Shown: positions 26,127 to 35,583 of the stretch, piece after piece
Layout: every line of letters starts with the position of its first letter
How positions within the stretch are numbered: position 1 is the stretch's first letter
NCBI RefSeq assembly: GCF_002285435.1
Contig: NZ_NSBT01000037.1
Coordinates: forward strand, 186,001-250,000
Direction of reading: 5' to 3'
DNA from: Actibacterium ureilyticum
GTDB taxonomy: Bacteria > Pseudomonadota > Alphaproteobacteria > Rhodobacterales > Rhodobacteraceae
DNA length: 64,000 nucleotides
Notes under the pieces: model-generated
What the model saw: the letters and a program-made list of their open reading frames with translations, nothing else
Databases searched by the model: none
Told to the model about the DNA's origin: nothing
Made by a program: the position numbers and the translations under genes

Positions 26127-27740
26127 TTAGCCCCGAACCGAGCGCAGCACCACCCCGGCTTTCGACAGGGCGTTGAAAATCCGTGCGTCACGCCCGTAAA
26201 CATCGCGGCGGAACTGGGTGCGGCCCTTGGCCTGGGTGAAGGCGGTGCGATAGATGATATGCACCGGCAGCGGCTGGGCCAGGTTGACCTGGGTTTCCTT
26301 GCCCGTCTTCAGCCGCGCCTGAAAGAACCCCTGCGGGTCGCTTTCCTGCTTCGACAGCAGCGCATAGGCAAAGTCGAACGGATCGTTCAGCCGCACGCAG
26401 CCATGGCTGAAGGCCCGCACCTCGCGCCCGAACAGCGACTTGGACGGCGTGTCGTGCAGATAGATGTTATAGGGGTTGGGGAACATGAATTTCACCAGAC
26501 CCAGCGCGTTGCCCTGGCTCGGCGGTTCCTTCAGGTTGAAGGGGAATGTCCGCTCTGTGTACTGGTTGAAATTCACCGCGCTGCGGCTGACCGTGCGGCC
26601 CCGCGCATCGACCAGACGCAGATGGCGCACCGCGTTCGGGTTGCGCTTCAGCAGCGGCAGGTATTCCTTGGTCGCGATGGACCGCGGCACGTTCCAGGTC
26701 GGGTTGATGATCATATGCTCCATCACGTCGGAAAATTCCGGCGTGCGCTGCTCGTCGGCATTCTTGCCCACGACCGAACGGGTGCGGAAGGTGACCTTGC
26801 CATTGTCGACGATCTGGGCGTGGAAATCGGTGATGTTGACCAGCACGTGGCGCTTGCCCCGGTCGGTGTTCATCCAGCGCTCCCGCTCCATCGCGACGAT
26901 GACCTGCCCCAGGCGCTTGTCCACGGGCTGGTTGATCTCGGCCATGGTGCCGGCCCCGGCCACGCCATCGGGCGACAGGCCATGCGCCAGCTGGAACTGC
27001 TGGACCGCCTTTTGCAGGTTCCCGTCATAGGTCTGGGTGGCCGAGCGTTTCATGTAACCCATGGCGATCAGACGGTCGCGCAGCTGCACCACCGCGCCGC
27101 CGGATTGGCCCGGCTTCAGCGACTTGGCCTGCACCGGTGCGCCCCAGCCGCCACGGCCCAGCTGCTTTTCCAGGTTCAGCTTTTCGGCCATCAGGCGGTT
27201 GTATTCCGGGGTTTTCGGCGCCAGCTGCCGGAAATAGGCGCGCGGCGAGCTTTTCGAGAATGCCACCAGCTGCTTCAGCCGGTCGCGGCGCGGCGGCTTG
27301 CGCTTGATGTCGCGTGTGATCTGCGCGGGATCCAGAACGCCCGATTGCAGGTCCTGCGCGAATTGCAGGAAGACGCGGCTCGCCTCGACCTCGACCCGGC
27401 CACGGTCACGCGGGGATTTCGCCGCGCGGAACATCTCCTCCAGCGCGTCGCGCTTGTAGCGGGTCTCGGGCAGGCCGTGATCGCCCGCGGTATCCAGCGC
27501 CTTGATCAGCGCCTGGCGCCGGCCCCGGTCCCGCCCCGAGGTCCAGAGCGGCTCGTAATTCCGGGTGCGATAGAATTCGGACAAGACAGTGTCACGCGCC
27601 GCGGCCTCGGCCACGGCCTGTTTGAAAGCCATCACCTCGGCCCGCGCGCCCCCCGCAAGGGCCACCAGCGCGGCAACAGTCAGGACCAGCACCCGCAGCG
27701 CAGCGGATGGTCCAGAGAAAAAACGGAAAGCCGCAACCAT
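26127..27740 (-). CDS. L,D-transpeptidase, YcbB-type (YkuD domain)
   Basis: Protein of 537 residues with a signal peptide (hydrophobic residues 13-30, ending GARA). It continues with an N-terminal scaffold domain, a peptidoglycan-binding domain (about residues 208-270, with the LQKAVQQFQLAHGLSPDG segment) and a YkuD catalytic domain (about 296-470). The catalytic Cys448 lies in FSHGCVRLNDP. The family makes 3-3 cross-links or attaches proteins to peptidoglycan. It lies 52 bases upstream of lpxD in the same direction, and divergent from a DUF882 gene, another peptidoglycan-type protein. Confidence 0.92.
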   Translation of the reverse strand: MVAAFRFFSGPSAALRVLVLTVAALVALAGGARAEVMAFKQAVAEAAARDTVLSEFYRTRNYEPLWTSGRDRGRRQALIKALDTAGDHGLPETRYKRDALEEMFRAAKSPRDRGRVEVEASRVFLQFAQDLQSGVLDPAQITRDIKRKPPRRDRLKQLVAFSKSSPRAYFRQLAPKTPEYNRLMAEKLNLEKQLGRGGWGAPVQAKSLKPGQSGGAVVQLRDRLIAMGYMKRSATQTYDGNLQKAVQQFQLAHGLSPDGVAGAGTMAEINQPVDKRLGQVIVAMERERWMNTDRGKRHVLVNITDFHAQIVDNGKVTFRTRSVVGKNADEQRTPEFSDVMEHMIINPTWNVPRSIATKEYLPLLKRNPNAVRHLRLVDARGRTVSRSAVNFNQYTERTFPFNLKEPPSQGNALGLVKFMFPNPYNIYLHDTPSKSLFGREVRAFSHGCVRLNDPFDFAYALLSKQESDPQGFFQARLKTGKETQVNLAQPLPVHIIYRTAFTQAKGRTQFRRDVYGRDARIFNALSKAGVVLRSVRG

Positions 27741-28079
27741 GGCTTCACCTCACCAATTTAAATTCTGTTCACGTTCAGCGTCCGAGCATTGGGCAGTCAT
27801 GCGCCAGTGTCCATTCACAAAGTCGGGGGGCGGCCATGCAATCCGCAGGTGTTGCAGGTAATCCGCGCCCGGCGGCTCCCGATCCGTTGCCCTGAGGCCA
27901 CACTGGGAATCTGGTGGAAATTTGAGCAAAATCCCGCCTATTCATCAAGTTTAGCTCGCATTGTTGACATTCTTACCTTGGCCCCTAGCGCCATCTGTGC
28001 GATACCAAATCTGCACTTGGGGATAACTTGCACAACAGCCGCAGAATGCGGCCGAGCAGCACTGGGACAGGCGCTCTGA
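27741..28079. other. 339-base gap between divergent envelope genes
   Basis: No protein-coding gene seen. The segment is less GC-rich than its surroundings. It holds a perfect palindrome AATTTAAATT (27755-27764) close to the L,D-transpeptidase start, and a TTGACA (27963-27968) facing the DUF882 gene without a good -10 partner. Promoters for both genes must lie here. Confidence 0.5.
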
Positions 28080-28646
28080 ATGACCACTTCTAGAACAGAA
28101 ATGACCCGGCGCGGGCTTCTGAAAGCTTTTGCCGCAACCACAGTTATCGCAGCACCGAGTTACGCCAATGCCTTTGCCTTCAACCGGGGCGCTGGCGACA
28201 TCCGCAGGATCACGATGTATTCCGGCCGGACCGGCGAAAACATCGACATGATCTATTGGATCGAGGGCGAGTACATCCGCGAAGCTGTCAAGGAAATCAA
28301 CAACTTCATGCGTGACTGGCGCACGGGTCAGGTGATCGGGATCGATACTCGCACCATCGACATCATGGCCGCCGCGCATAACCTGATGGACACGCGCGAA
28401 CCCTATATGCTGCTGTCGGGCTACCGCTCGCCGCAGACCAACGCGATGCTGCGCTCCCGCTCCAGCGGTGTGGCCAAGAACTCGTTGCACATGAAGGGCC
28501 AGGCGGCCGACCTGCGGCTGAAGTCGCGCTCGGTCAACCAGATGTTCTCGGCCGCACAATCCTGCCGCGCCGGTGGCGTCGGCAAGTATTCCGGCTCGAA
28601 CTTCGTCCACATGGATTGCGGCGTGGTCCGCACCTGGGGCCGGTAA
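28080..28646 (+). CDS. DUF882 family (YcbK-like) M15-type peptidase, Tat-exported
   Basis: Protein of 188 residues. The twin-arginine signal is TRRGLLK (residues 9-15) followed by a hydrophobic stretch and cleavage near residue 32. The C-terminal domain has the metal-binding pattern SLHMKGQAADLRL and VHMDCG, a His-Asp-His set typical of zinc D,D- or L,D-carboxypeptidase-like M15C/DUF882 proteins. It likely trims peptidoglycan peptides in the periplasm. It is divergent from the L,D-transpeptidase gene and is followed by a terminator. Confidence 0.9.
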   Translation: MTTSRTEMTRRGLLKAFAATTVIAAPSYANAFAFNRGAGDIRRITMYSGRTGENIDMIYWIEGEYIREAVKEINNFMRDWRTGQVIGIDTRTIDIMAAAHNLMDTREPYMLLSGYRSPQTNAMLRSRSSGVAKNSLHMKGQAADLRLKSRSVNQMFSAAQSCRAGGVGKYSGSNFVHMDCGVVRTWGR

Positions 28647-28686
28647 GGCCCCCTAGCCCGCTGCGAAGCGTTTACCGAAATACATG

Positions 28687-28716
28687 AAAATCCTCGCGGA
28701 TTGTTGCGAGGGTTTT
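28687..28716 (+). terminator. terminator after the DUF882 gene
   Basis: AAAATCCTCGC (28687-28697) pairs with GCGAGGGTTTT (28706-28716), 11 pairs including one G-T, loop of 8. Confidence 0.8.
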
Positions 28717-28801
28717 GTTCTTTCGCATGTCTGTTTTGTAGACATTGCTGCCACTGCTCGGATGTGGTCTACCTTGCGCGACCTATGGACAAGATTTTTT
28801 T

Positions 28802-29428
28802 ATGCTTCCCATGATTGACCTGTTAGTATTTCTTCCCGCTTGCTTTGTTCTGAACCTTGCGTTCGGGCCGAACAATCTGCTCGCGCTGACACATGGAGCA
28901 CAGCATGGCGTCGCCTTTGCTGTCAGTGCCAGCGCGGCGCGATTGGCTGTCTTCGTTCCCATGATTGCTGCCAGCGCCCTGGGGTTGGGGGTACTTCTTT
29001 CCGCGTCCGCATTCCTCTTTGGCGCGATCAAGATCGTTGGGGCGGTCTATCTGATCTGGATGGGCATCAAACTCTTGCGGACCCGCCCGGCGCGGGCCGG
29101 TGTGGGAACTGAATATCTCAAACCGTCATTTCGTCAGGCATTCCGGCGAGAGGCGCTAATTGCGGTCAGCAATCCGAAAGCCATCTTGATTTTCGCTGCC
29201 TTCTTTCCGCAATTCGTAGATACCACTGCCTACTGGCAAAGCTATGCCTCTCTGGGGGCGATTTTCATTGCCCTCGAAACATGCGCGATCACGGTGTATG
29301 CTTTGGCCGGGCGGTTCGCGGCAGCATTTGCTTCGACGCGCTTGCACTGGTTCCAGCGTATCTCGGGCGGTGGTATGATCGCGTTCGGCGTCCTGCTCCT
29401 GTTTAGTCGGCAACCCGGACGTGCATAG
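28802..29428 (+). CDS. LysE family amino-acid exporter
   Basis: Inner-membrane protein of 208 residues with about six hydrophobic helices. The family motif is GPNNLLALTHGAQHG in the first loop, then VGAVYLIWMGIKLLRTR and NPKAILIFAAFFPQFV. The LysE/RhtB group exports amino acids or homoserine lactones; the substrate here is unknown. The gene is richer in A and T and uses codons such as TTA, CTT and TTT more than its neighbours, suggesting horizontal origin. It is bounded by a terminator on the left and a convergent hflX on the right. Confidence 0.88.
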   Translation: MLPMIDLLVFLPACFVLNLAFGPNNLLALTHGAQHGVAFAVSASAARLAVFVPMIAASALGLGVLLSASAFLFGAIKIVGAVYLIWMGIKLLRTRPARAGVGTEYLKPSFRQAFRREALIAVSNPKAILIFAAFFPQFVDTTAYWQSYASLGAIFIALETCAITVYALAGRFAAAFASTRLHWFQRISGGGMIAFGVLLLFSRQPGRA

Positions 29429-29535
29429 GCTCGCTGCAAGTATGGGCTCAAACCGGCCAATAAAATTGCCGCCGAAACGCATTCCGGCACCAGCGCCGCC
29501 TATCGCCGGGCACCAAGGCGGCAGAGCTTTGCTTG

Positions 29536-30822
29536 CTACATCCCCCGGAACCGTTTTTCCTGCCGTGCGGTCCAGTTGACGGTGATGCGATAGCCGGTTT
29601 CGGTCTGGACCTCGGCCTCGACCACGCCTTGTTCGAACAGCCAGGCGCGTTTGCGGCCCTCGGCGAAGTCCAGTTCCAGTTCGCGGCGGGTGCGGGCGTC
29701 GTCCAGCAGGTCGTTGGCGCTGTCCAGAAACGCGTCCATCCCCTGCCCCGTCAGCGCCGACATGGTCAGCACATCCGCCCGGCGGTCGGCCTGGACCTGA
29801 AGCGCCGCGCGCTGGTCGGCGTCCAGCTGGTCGATCTTGTTCCACAGCTCCAGCCGGGGCGTGTCCTCGGCAATGCCCAGATCGGCCAGGATCGCATCGA
29901 CATCCGCCGCCTGCGCCATGTGATCGGGGTGCGAGATGTCGCGCACGTGGCAGATCAGGTCGGCCTCGCGGACCTCTTCCAATGTGGCGCGGAACGCGGC
30001 GACCAGTTGGGTCGGCAGGTCGGAAATGAACCCCACCGTATCCGACAGGATCACCTGGCGCCCCGATGGCAGGGTGACCGCGCGCATCGTGGGGTCCAGC
30101 GTGGCAAAGAGCATGTCCTTGGCCAGAACCTCGGCCCCGGTCAGGCGATTGAACAGCGTCGATTTGCCTGCGTTGGTATAGCCCACCAGCGCCACCACCG
30201 GGAACGGCACCTTCTTGCGCGCGGCGCGGTGCAGGTCGCGGGTCTTGACCACCTTGGACAATTGCCGGCGCAGGCGGGTGATCGCCTCGTCAATGGCGCG
30301 GCGGTCAGCCTCGATCTGGGTTTCGCCGGGTCCACCGACGAAGCCCAGGCCGCCACGCTGCCGTTCCAGGTGGGTCCAGGCGCGGACCAGACGCGTGCGC
30401 TGATAGCTGAGCGCGGCCAGCTCGACCTGCAACACCCCCTCGCGCGTGCGGGCGCGGTCGGCGAAGATTTCCAGGATCAGACCGGTGCGATCCAGGATCT
30501 TCAGCCCCCATTGCTTTTCCAGATTGCGCTGCTGGACCGGGGTCACCGGGCCGTCGATCAGAACCAGCTCGATCTCGGCGGATTTCAGCCGCTCGCCCAG
30601 CTCGTCGATCTTGCCCGACCCGAACAGGTAACCGGGCCGGACCTTGGGCAGCGGCACGATTTCGGCGCCGATGACCTCAATCTCGGGCAAGGCGGCGGCC
30701 AGCGACACGGCCTCGTCCAGCGCGGGGCCTGCCGCCCGGCGCTGTCGGTCCGTCGTGATATCGGGATGCAGGACCCAGGCGCGCGTGCTTTCGGGGCCCT
30801 GTCGGTCAGGGTGCGGGCTCAA
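29536..30822 (-). CDS. hflX: ribosome-associated GTPase HflX
   Basis: Protein of 428 residues. The N-terminal HflX domain includes FGSGKIDEL and [11 protein letters not shown]; the GTPase domain has G1 GYTNAGKST (about residues 214-222), G3 DTVGFI and G4 NKID. HflX splits or rescues stalled ribosomes and follows hfq in many bacteria. The only available start is a TTG at 30822 that overlaps the hfq stop codon: an in-frame stop lies two codons upstream of it. Expression is therefore coupled to hfq. Confidence 0.94.
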   Translation of the reverse strand: MSPHPDRQGPESTRAWVLHPDITTDRQRRAAGPALDEAVSLAAALPEIEVIGAEIVPLPKVRPGYLFGSGKIDELGERLKSAEIELVLIDGPVTPVQQRNLEKQWGLKILDRTGLILEIFADRARTREGVLQVELAALSYQRTRLVRAWTHLERQRGGLGFVGGPGETQIEADRRAIDEAITRLRRQLSKVVKTRDLHRAARKKVPFPVVALVGYTNAGKSTLFNRLTGAEVLAKDMLFATLDPTMRAVTLPSGRQVILSDTVGFISDLPTQLVAAFRATLEEVREADLICHVRDISHPDHMAQAADVDAILADLGIAEDTPRLELWNKIDQLDADQRAALQVQADRRADVLTMSALTGQGMDAFLDSANDLLDDARTRRELELDFAEGRKRAWLFEQGVVEAEVQTETGYRITVNWTARQEKRFRGM

Positions 30823-31052
30823 TCCTCACCGTCATACAGGTTGATCGGCGAAGACGGCATGATCGTGGAAATCGCATGTTTATAAACCAGTTGCGACTGA
30901 CCATCCCGGCGCAGCAGGACACAGAAATTGTCAAACCAGGTGATCACACCCTGCAGCTTGACCCCGTTGATCAGGAAGATCGTGACCGGAACTTTGGTTT
31001 TGCGAACGTGGTTCAGAAATGCGTCTTGCAAATTCTGCTTATCGGCAGCCAT
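30819..31052 (-). CDS. hfq: RNA chaperone Hfq
   Basis: Sm-like protein of 77 residues that binds small RNAs and mRNAs. The Sm1 region runs from [18 protein letters not shown] to WFDNFCVLL, and the Sm2 motif is YKHAIST. The short acidic tail (YDGED) is typical of alphaproteobacteria. It overlaps hflX by 4 bases and lies 138 bases from trkH, enough room for its own promoter. Its presence is relevant to the candidate small RNA at 22.3 kb. Confidence 0.97.
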   Translation of the reverse strand: MAADKQNLQDAFLNHVRKTKVPVTIFLINGVKLQGVITWFDNFCVLLRRDGQSQLVYKHAISTIMPSSPINLYDGED

Positions 31053-31190
31053 CGATTTTTTTACCTTTTTTGTTCGTTCTGCCCCAACGGTGGACAGCCG
31101 TTACACATACGGCAACAAGTATGAAACGGTGCGGCCCGAGATTCCAGCCCTAAAAACAGCCCGTTATCCGGCTATGGCGCAAATGCAGCA

Positions 31191-32714
31191 TCAGTTGCGC
31201 CAAAATTCGGGATTGAACAGCGCGATAATGGCCAAAGTCTCCAGCCGGCCCAGCACCATCGCCGCCGCCAGGATGAGTTTTTCCGGGGTTTCCAGCGCGC
31301 CATAGCTGACCGCGCCATTGGTGGCGACCCCGGCCAGCGGGCCGGTTGTCGACAGCGCCGAAACGGTCAGCGCGGTGGCTTCCTCGAAGCCCAGGCCGGT
31401 CAGCGACAGGGCCAGCATCACCACCGCGATGCTGAGCGCGAACAGCATGAAGAACACCCAGGCGATCATCGCCCCCTTGCGCCGGATATGGCGGGCATGC
31501 GGCCCCGACCCGCCGACCGAGGATGGGTGGACCAGCCGGTCCATCTCGCGCATGCCGTGCTTGTAAAGCGCATAGACCCGCAACAGCTTGACCCCGCCCG
31601 CCGTGGTCGCCACGCCGCCGCCCACCACGGCCAGCCCCATCAGGATCAGCCCCGGCGTCGGCAGGCCCGACCAGCTGCGCGCGGCGGCCCAGTCGGCCGA
31701 CACGAAACCGGTGGTGGTCAGATAGGACAGGACGGTGAACGCGCTGCCCCACAGCGCCTGCAGCGCGGCGATGAAATTCTGTTCCTCGTCAACCTCATAA
31801 GCGCCCAGCCAGTGGCGCGCGAACAGCATCAACGGCACCACCGCGACACAGGCCACCCCCATCAGGAATTCCGGATCGTGCCGCAGCCGCGCCCAAAGCG
31901 GCTGGCGGCTCTGGATCGAATAGATCCGGTGCGAAATCGCCAGGAACAGAAAGCCGAACATCACCAGCTCGCCCACCCGGCCCGACAGGCCGTATTGCAC
32001 CCCGCCCACGGGTGAAATGCCGCTGGTGGCGACGATCGACATCGCGTGACAGGCCGCGACCAGCGGGTTTTCCTGACAGATCACCAGCAACAGCCACAGC
32101 GCCCCGGTCGCCCCGGCATAGATCGGCAACAGCCGCGTGCCGAAGCGCAACAGCCGTTCGCGCGGGTCGACCACATGAGTTTCGCCGCCCGCGGGATCCA
32201 TCCGCGAGCCGCGCCCGATCTGGGTCGGGGCCGTCACCTCGAACCCGCCCAGACGCATCGGCGCCAGGATCGCCACCGCCGTCACCCAGACCAGATAGCC
32301 GCCCAGCCAGCCGACGATGGCCCGCCACAGATGCACCGACCGCTCCAGCCTGCCGGGATCGTCGAACAGCGTGGCGCCGGTGGTGGTGATGGCCGACAGC
32401 ATTTCGAAATAGGCGTTCAGAAACGTGGTGTTGCGCACCGATTCCAGGAACGGCACCGCCAGCATCAGCGGCAGCACCGCAAACGCCCCCAGCAATGTCA
32501 GCAGGTGGCTGCGCGCCAGGTTCTGTGCCTTGCGGTTGTGGGTGGCCAGCCCCAGAAGCACCGTCAGGGTCGAAAACAGCAGCCCGGAATAGAAGAACGC
32601 CCGCGCCGTCTGCCAGTCGCGCACGATCACCGCATGCACAAAGGGCAGGAACATCGCCAGCGCGCCGATCCCCATCAGGATGATAAAGAAATGGACCTGA
32701 AGGATACGGCGCAT
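31191..32714 (-). CDS. trkH: Trk potassium uptake membrane subunit
   Basis: Potassium channel-like subunit of 507 residues with repeated pore motifs (AITTTGATLF, VATSGISPVGG, LTTTGFVSAD, ALSTTGPLAG) and about ten membrane helices. It starts at ATG 32714, four bases after the trkA stop, so the two are translated as a pair: TrkH is the pore and TrkA its cytoplasmic NAD-binding gate. Confidence 0.94.
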   Translation of the reverse strand: MRRILQVHFFIILMGIGALAMFLPFVHAVIVRDWQTARAFFYSGLLFSTLTVLLGLATHNRKAQNLARSHLLTLLGAFAVLPLMLAVPFLESVRNTTFLNAYFEMLSAITTTGATLFDDPGRLERSVHLWRAIVGWLGGYLVWVTAVAILAPMRLGGFEVTAPTQIGRGSRMDPAGGETHVVDPRERLLRFGTRLLPIYAGATGALWLLLVICQENPLVAACHAMSIVATSGISPVGGVQYGLSGRVGELVMFGFLFLAISHRIYSIQSRQPLWARLRHDPEFLMGVACVAVVPLMLFARHWLGAYEVDEEQNFIAALQALWGSAFTVLSYLTTTGFVSADWAAARSWSGLPTPGLILMGLAVVGGGVATTAGGVKLLRVYALYKHGMREMDRLVHPSSVGGSGPHARHIRRKGAMIAWVFFMLFALSIAVVMLALSLTGLGFEEATALTVSALSTTGPLAGVATNGAVSYGALETPEKLILAAAMVLGRLETLAIIALFNPEFWRN

Positions 32715-32718
32715 CGGA

Positions 32719-34095
32719 TCAGAAGAAGTCGATCGAGACCTGCAACAGGCGCTCGACCTCGGGGACATCGGATGACAGCGCAAAGACCGCGATCACGTCG
32801 CCCTCGTCGATCCGCGTGCCGCCGGTCGGTTTGACGACCTTGTCGTCCTTCATGATCCCGCCGACCATCGCGCCCTCGGGGAAGTCGATGTCGCGGATCA
32901 GCTGGCCGGAAATGGGCGAGGTCGACAGGACCTGTGCCTCGATCACCTCGGCCTCGGCATCGCCGATGGAATAGACCCCGCGCACGCGCCCGTGCCGGAT
33001 ATGACGCAGGATCGAGCTGACGGTGGTGGCGCGCGGGTTGATATAGGCGTCGATGCCCAACGGCTCCATCAGCGGGACCAGCGTGGGATCGTTCACCAGA
33101 CAGATCGCCATCGGGCAGCCCGCCGCCTTGGCCCGCACGGCAGTCAGCATGTTGGTCTTGTCGTCATCGGTGACCGACAGGATCGCATCGGCGCGGCGGA
33201 TACTGGCCTCTTCCAGCAGGGCGACATCCAGCCCGTCGCCATGCAGGACGATGGTGCGTTCCAGCTGGTCGGCGGCATGTTCGGCGCGGGTGCGGCTTTT
33301 CTCGATCACCTTGGCGCGGATACGTTCGGCGCGGTTTTCCAGCGTGCTGGCCACCGACAGGCCGACATTGCCGCCGCCCACGATCACCACGCGTTCCTGT
33401 TTCTTGGTCGTCTTGCCGAAGATTTCCAGCGTGCGCTCGACATCGTCGGTATGGCTGAAGACATAGACCTGATCGTCGGGGAAAAGCTGGTCGTTCGGCG
33501 CGGGCGAAAAGAGCGACCCCTTGCGGCGGATGCCGACGACCAGCGCGCGCAGGGTCGAAAACAGGTCGGTCAGCTGCCGCAGCGGCGTGTTGATGACCGG
33601 GCAATCCTCGCCAATGGCGACGCCCAGAAGCTGCGCGCGCCCCTCCATGAAGCTTTCGGTGTCGAACGCCGCCGGCGCCTGCAGACGTTGCAGCGCGGCC
33701 TCGGCCACCTCGCGCTCGGGGCTGATCACCACGTCGATGGGCATGTGGTCGCGGCGGTAAAGGTCGGAATAGATCGCGGTCAGATACGATTGGCTGCGCA
33801 GGCGCGCGATCTTGCGCGGGATCGCAAAGACCGAATGCGCCACCTGACAGGTCACCATGTTGACCTCGTCCGAATAGGTGGCCGCGATCACCATGTCGGC
33901 ATCGCGCGCGCCCGCCCGGTCCAGCACATCGGGATACGAGGCAAAGCCCGCAACCCCCTGAACATCCAGCGTATCCATCGCCCGACGCACCAGTTCGGCA
34001 TTGTTGTCGACGACGGTGACGTCGTTTCTTTCATTGGCCAGATGGCGCGCGATCTGCCATCCGACCTGGCCCGCCCCACAAATGATGATCTTCAT
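32719..34095 (-). CDS. trkA: Trk potassium transport regulatory subunit
   Basis: Protein of 458 residues with two RCK units, each a Rossmann NAD(H)-binding domain (MKIIICGAGQVGWQIA; ERVVIVGGGNVGLSVA) plus a TrkA-C domain. It gates TrkH from the cytoplasm. It lies 55 bases after ntrX on the same strand; the ntrYX-trkAH order is conserved in this bacterial group. Confidence 0.95.
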   Translation of the reverse strand: MKIIICGAGQVGWQIARHLANERNDVTVVDNNAELVRRAMDTLDVQGVAGFASYPDVLDRAGARDADMVIAATYSDEVNMVTCQVAHSVFAIPRKIARLRSQSYLTAIYSDLYRRDHMPIDVVISPEREVAEAALQRLQAPAAFDTESFMEGRAQLLGVAIGEDCPVINTPLRQLTDLFSTLRALVVGIRRKGSLFSPAPNDQLFPDDQVYVFSHTDDVERTLEIFGKTTKKQERVVIVGGGNVGLSVASTLENRAERIRAKVIEKSRTRAEHAADQLERTIVLHGDGLDVALLEEASIRRADAILSVTDDDKTNMLTAVRAKAAGCPMAICLVNDPTLVPLMEPLGIDAYINPRATTVSSILRHIRHGRVRGVYSIGDAEAEVIEAQVLSTSPISGQLIRDIDFPEGAMVGGIMKDDKVVKPTGGTRIDEGDVIAVFALSSDVPEVERLLQVSIDFF

Positions 34096-34150
34096 CCAAG
34101 CGTCCCGGTTGCGAAACTGGCCTCATCCATTGCAGATGCGCCCGGCGGGG

Positions 34151-35560
34151 TCAATCGGCGGCTGTGCCTTCGTCCACATGCGCCACCCGCGCCCCCGCCT
34201 TGGTCGAGGTCACGACCCCCAGCGATTTCAGCTTGCGGTGCAGGGCCGAGCGTTCCATGCCGACAAAGGTGGCGGTGCGGCTGATATTGCCGCCAAAGCG
34301 GTTGATCTGGGTCAGCAGGTATTCGCGTTCGAACAGCTCGCGCGCCTCGCGCAGGGGCAGCGTGGCCAGCGCGCCCGACAGGACCACCCGCCCCTCGCCC
34401 GCCGATTCCTCGGACGCCACGGGAAGTTCCTTGGCCGTGATGGCGCCGCTGTCTTCGCCCAGGATCAGCACCCGTTCGATCACGTTTTTCAGCTGCCGCA
34501 CATTGCCGGGCCACAGCATGGTCTGCAAAAGCGCGCGCGCCTCGTCGCTGACATCGCGCAGCGGCAGGCCTTGGGCGCGGTTGAATTCGGCAATGAAATG
34601 CGCGGCCAGTTCGGGAATATCCTCGCGCCGTTCTTCCAGCGACGGGACGGAGATCGGCACCACGTTCAGCCGGTGATACAGCTCTTCGCGGAAGCGCCCG
34701 GCGGCGATTTCCGTGGGCAGGTCGCGGTTGGTGCTTGAAATCACCCGCAGGTCGACCCGCACCTTGTCGCCCCCGCCGACGCGCTGGAACTGCTGTTCGA
34801 CCAGCACGCGCAGGATCTTGGACTGGGTGCCCAGCGGCATATCCGCGATCTCGTCGAAATAGAGCACCCCGCCATGGGCCTGTTCCAGCAAGCCGGGTTC
34901 GACGCCACGATCGGGGCTTTCGCGGCCGAACAGGACCTCTTCCATCCGCTCCGGCTCGATCGAGGCGCTGTTGACCGTCACGAAGGGCGCGGCCGAACGG
35001 TTGGAATTGGCGTGGATATGGCGCGCGGCCACTTCCTTGCCCGCGCCCGCGGGCCCGGTCAGCATCACCCGGCCATTGGATTTGGTGACCTTTTCCAGCT
35101 GCGCCTTCAGTGTCTTGAAGGCCGAGCAAGACCCGATCATCTCATACGACACCACATCGCGGCGGCGCAGGTCGATATTTTCGCGCCGCAGCTTCGATGC
35201 CTCCATCGCGCGGCGGATCACCACCATCAGCTGGTCGATGTTGAAGGGCTTTTCGATGAAGTCATAAGCACCCTGCTTGATCGCGGCGACAGCGATTTCG
35301 ATGTTGCCGTGGCCCGAGATGATGACGATGGGGATATCGGGATTGTCGCGCTTGACGGTCGACAGGATATCGATCCCGTCCATCCGGCTGTCCTTCAGCC
35401 AGATATCCAGGATCAACAGCGCGGGCGGCTCGGCGTTGATCTCGTTCATGCATTCGTCGGAATTCGCCGCCAGCCGCGTCGTGTACCCCTCGTCCTGCAG
35501 GATATCCGCAATCAGTTCCCGGATATCGCGCTCGTCATCGACAATAAGAATATCGCCCAT
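34151..35560 (-). CDS. ntrX: nitrogen-regulation response regulator NtrX (GAFTGA loop absent)
   Basis: Protein of 469 residues: receiver domain with phospho-acceptor Asp52, AAA+ domain with Walker A (LTGPAGAGKE, near 168-176) and Walker B (VLYFDEI), and a C-terminal Fis-type helix-turn-helix (GGNISRTATFVGMERSALHRKLKSLG). The stretch between LFG and LLEQA (about residues 210-226) lacks the GAFTGA motif that contacts sigma-54 and is about four residues shorter than in classical activators. It probably regulates without sigma-54. The gene follows ntrY by 23 bases. Confidence 0.95.
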   Translation of the reverse strand: MGDILIVDDERDIRELIADILQDEGYTTRLAANSDECMNEINAEPPALLILDIWLKDSRMDGIDILSTVKRDNPDIPIVIISGHGNIEIAVAAIKQGAYDFIEKPFNIDQLMVVIRRAMEASKLRRENIDLRRRDVVSYEMIGSCSAFKTLKAQLEKVTKSNGRVMLTGPAGAGKEVAARHIHANSNRSAAPFVTVNSASIEPERMEEVLFGRESPDRGVEPGLLEQAHGGVLYFDEIADMPLGTQSKILRVLVEQQFQRVGGGDKVRVDLRVISSTNRDLPTEIAAGRFREELYHRLNVVPISVPSLEERREDIPELAAHFIAEFNRAQGLPLRDVSDEARALLQTMLWPGNVRQLKNVIERVLILGEDSGAITAKELPVASEESAGEGRVVLSGALATLPLREARELFEREYLLTQINRFGGNISRTATFVGMERSALHRKLKSLGVVTSTKAGARVAHVDEGTAAD

Positions 35561-35583
35561 CTGTTCCCTGCCTCATCTGTGTT

